A stretch of 64,000 nt of DNA from Pyrus communis. Lineage: Eukaryota > Streptophyta > Magnoliopsida > Rosales > Rosaceae. The position numbers and the translations under genes were made by a program. The stretch spans positions 20,603,742 to 20,667,741 of the forward strand of contig NC_084811.1 of assembly GCF_963583255.1 (NCBI RefSeq), written 5' to 3'. The notes under the pieces were generated by a model. The model searched no databases. It saw nothing but the letters and a program-made list of their open reading frames with translations, and was not told the origin of the DNA. Position 1 is the stretch's first letter, and every line of letters begins with the position of its first letter. This document shows, piece after piece, positions 62,881 through 64,000 of this stretch.

Positions 62881-63208
62881 CTATTTTGCATTTGAATATT
62901 TATCGTCCATTTGCTGCCCGAGGTTGTTCAGAAGCTTGTTGCACTGCGGGAAGGCATACCACGGAAGGATGCCAAAGAGGTGTGTGCATTCCTACGATTC
63001 CCTTTTTTTTTCTTCTTTGTTTTTCCCCGGCGGGAAGAAATAAAAACTACAACCATGCAACATGTTTGTCAAACAGGTGGTACAAGAGTGCAAAGAGATA
63101 TACGGGAATTCTCTCGTCAATTCAAACCCCGTAAAGCCGGGTTTCGTTTTTCCGCGAGTGAAGTGCTTATCGAGTTCCAAGGGATCCATATGGCGGAAGT
63201 TAACCTAG

Positions 63209-64000
63209 TTGGACATGAAGTGCTACATGCAGATTTGTGCATGTATCAGAAACACTGCTGCCGATTCTGTACATTCGATCAATTTCCTTATTCGTTTTGG
63301 TACTTGTAACTTTGTAAGTATGCTACATTTCCCTCACCATTAAATTTTTCCTTCTCTTCAATAGAATTCTTGTTTATATTTTTGTTCTTTGTATTAACTT
63401 GTAAAACTAATTTCTTCAAAATTCATTGTGTGGTGAATAGAAGGTGCGAATTTTTTTGTTATCTAGCAAAGTACGCACTCACGGATTTTCGAAACACCTT
63501 CTAAAAATATCTCTCAACTTTAGAGCTCAAAGTACTTATCTAGAAAACGCTTCTATTACCTATCACTATAAATATTTTCTGCCAAACATAAAAGTGTTTT
63601 GAATTATACGAAAGTGCTTCGAGATCTTCTAGAAGCAAAGCAATTTTTCTCCCAAACCATTTATTATCATTTAGGTAGGATGGATTCTCCTAATCCGGTG
63701 TCGAAAAAATACTTTAGCTAGTTTTTTTAACTTTTCATCTCCAACAACTCTCTTTATTTTAAATTTTTTTGAATATTTTATTATTAACAATTCATTATAT
63801 TTAATATTTAGTATAAATCATTACCAAAAAAAAAAAGCAGTTCAGTTATTTTCTAGAATCACATTTTATCTCTTCCTTTTCTCCTTGCCTCCCCAGTCCA
63901 CTTGTGAATTTTATTAATTATTTAAAACTTAGCATTTGAACCTCATAAACTAAATATTTGCTAGAGAAATTAATAAAATTTCTAGGTAGAAAATAAAATT
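63209..64000. other. Downstream flank, no gene seen
   Basis: AT-rich, with AAGTGCTTC and AAAACGCTTCT-type phrases. No coding or transposon ends supported. Confidence 0.3.

Larger units (their letters stand above)
51272..63208 (+). pseudogene. SEC6 (exocyst subunit) pseudogene, intron-containing, broken and interrupted by retroelements
   Basis: Relic of the plant exocyst tethering subunit SEC6. Exon-like pieces with splice borders: 51272-51397 (VAKLLPLPELLQSIASIKAD), 51602-51640, 51896-51984 (GLESLSLSQKSINQLRENF), 52122-52199, 52396-52475 (RLTALDGKHIFALTAASSHK), 52784-52876 (FEKTLWGHISNFYNLSKD), 60772-60912 ([20 protein letters not shown]), 61015-61192, 61477-61560, 61652-61696, ~62905-62979 (VVQKLVALREGIPRKDAKE) and 63077-63208, ending WRKLT and TAG. 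Three in-frame nonsense codons (51638, 51902, 51908) stand where Gln is expected, and about 2 nt is missing near 61086, shifting the frame. The exon after 51984, the central exons (replaced by 53-60 kb of retroelement) and most of the C-terminal half are absent. Retained introns show it is a decayed duplicate, not a retrocopy. Family sequence recalled from Arabidopsis SEC6. Confidence 0.9.

Overview
This is nuclear DNA of a flowering plant. It has AT-rich intergenic DNA, GT-AG introns, four recognisable plant housekeeping or chloroplast genes, and many nested transposons, including Cassandra TRIMs and Athila-type gypsy elements. The repeat families resemble ones I remember from Rosaceae (apple, pear or Prunus group). 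That placement is an impression, not a search result. No bacterial, organellar or viral genome segment is visible.

Layout. 1-2.05 kb: 5' half of CTU2 (tRNA wobble-uridine thiolation), minus strand, running off the left edge. 2.1-5.7 kb: small DNA transposons, several with exact target-site duplications (TSDs). 5.7-9.7 kb: complete RRP43 (exosome ring subunit), with one GC-AG intron. 11.0-15.3 kb: two adjacent stacks of nested elements: long-TIR Mutator-like elements carrying a hairpin MITE, a hAT element and two Cassandra TRIMs, one of which has three LTRs. 15.7-29.5 kb: three-level retrotransposon nest (outer non-autonomous LTR element, inner relative, Athila-type solo LTR). Each junction is marked by a TSD. 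The two non-autonomous elements carry related coiled-coil ORFs antisense to the inferred element direction. 29.5-35.6 kb: complete CHLH/GUN5 (Mg-chelatase H subunit), with a G-box upstream. 36.4-40.1 kb: complete STELLO-type Golgi protein gene, convergent with CHLH. 40.7-46.3 kb: a MITE and a decayed Ty3/gypsy element with an 80-bp minisatellite. 48.1-49.3 kb: PIF/Harbinger-like element enclosing an exon fragment of a CCDC25-like gene. 51.3-63.2 kb: intron-containing SEC6 (exocyst) pseudogene with three nonsense codons, a frameshift, missing exons and a decayed Athila-like element in the middle.

The intact genes act in separate processes (tRNA modification, RNA decay, chlorophyll synthesis, cellulose synthesis) and do not form a cluster. 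No new multi-gene system is evident. The most unusual items are the retroelement-borne antisense ORF family, the three-LTR Cassandra, the captured CCDC25 exon and the SEC6 pseudogene, whose nonsense codons all fit C-to-T change in Gln codons. Coordinates and splice sites were read by eye.
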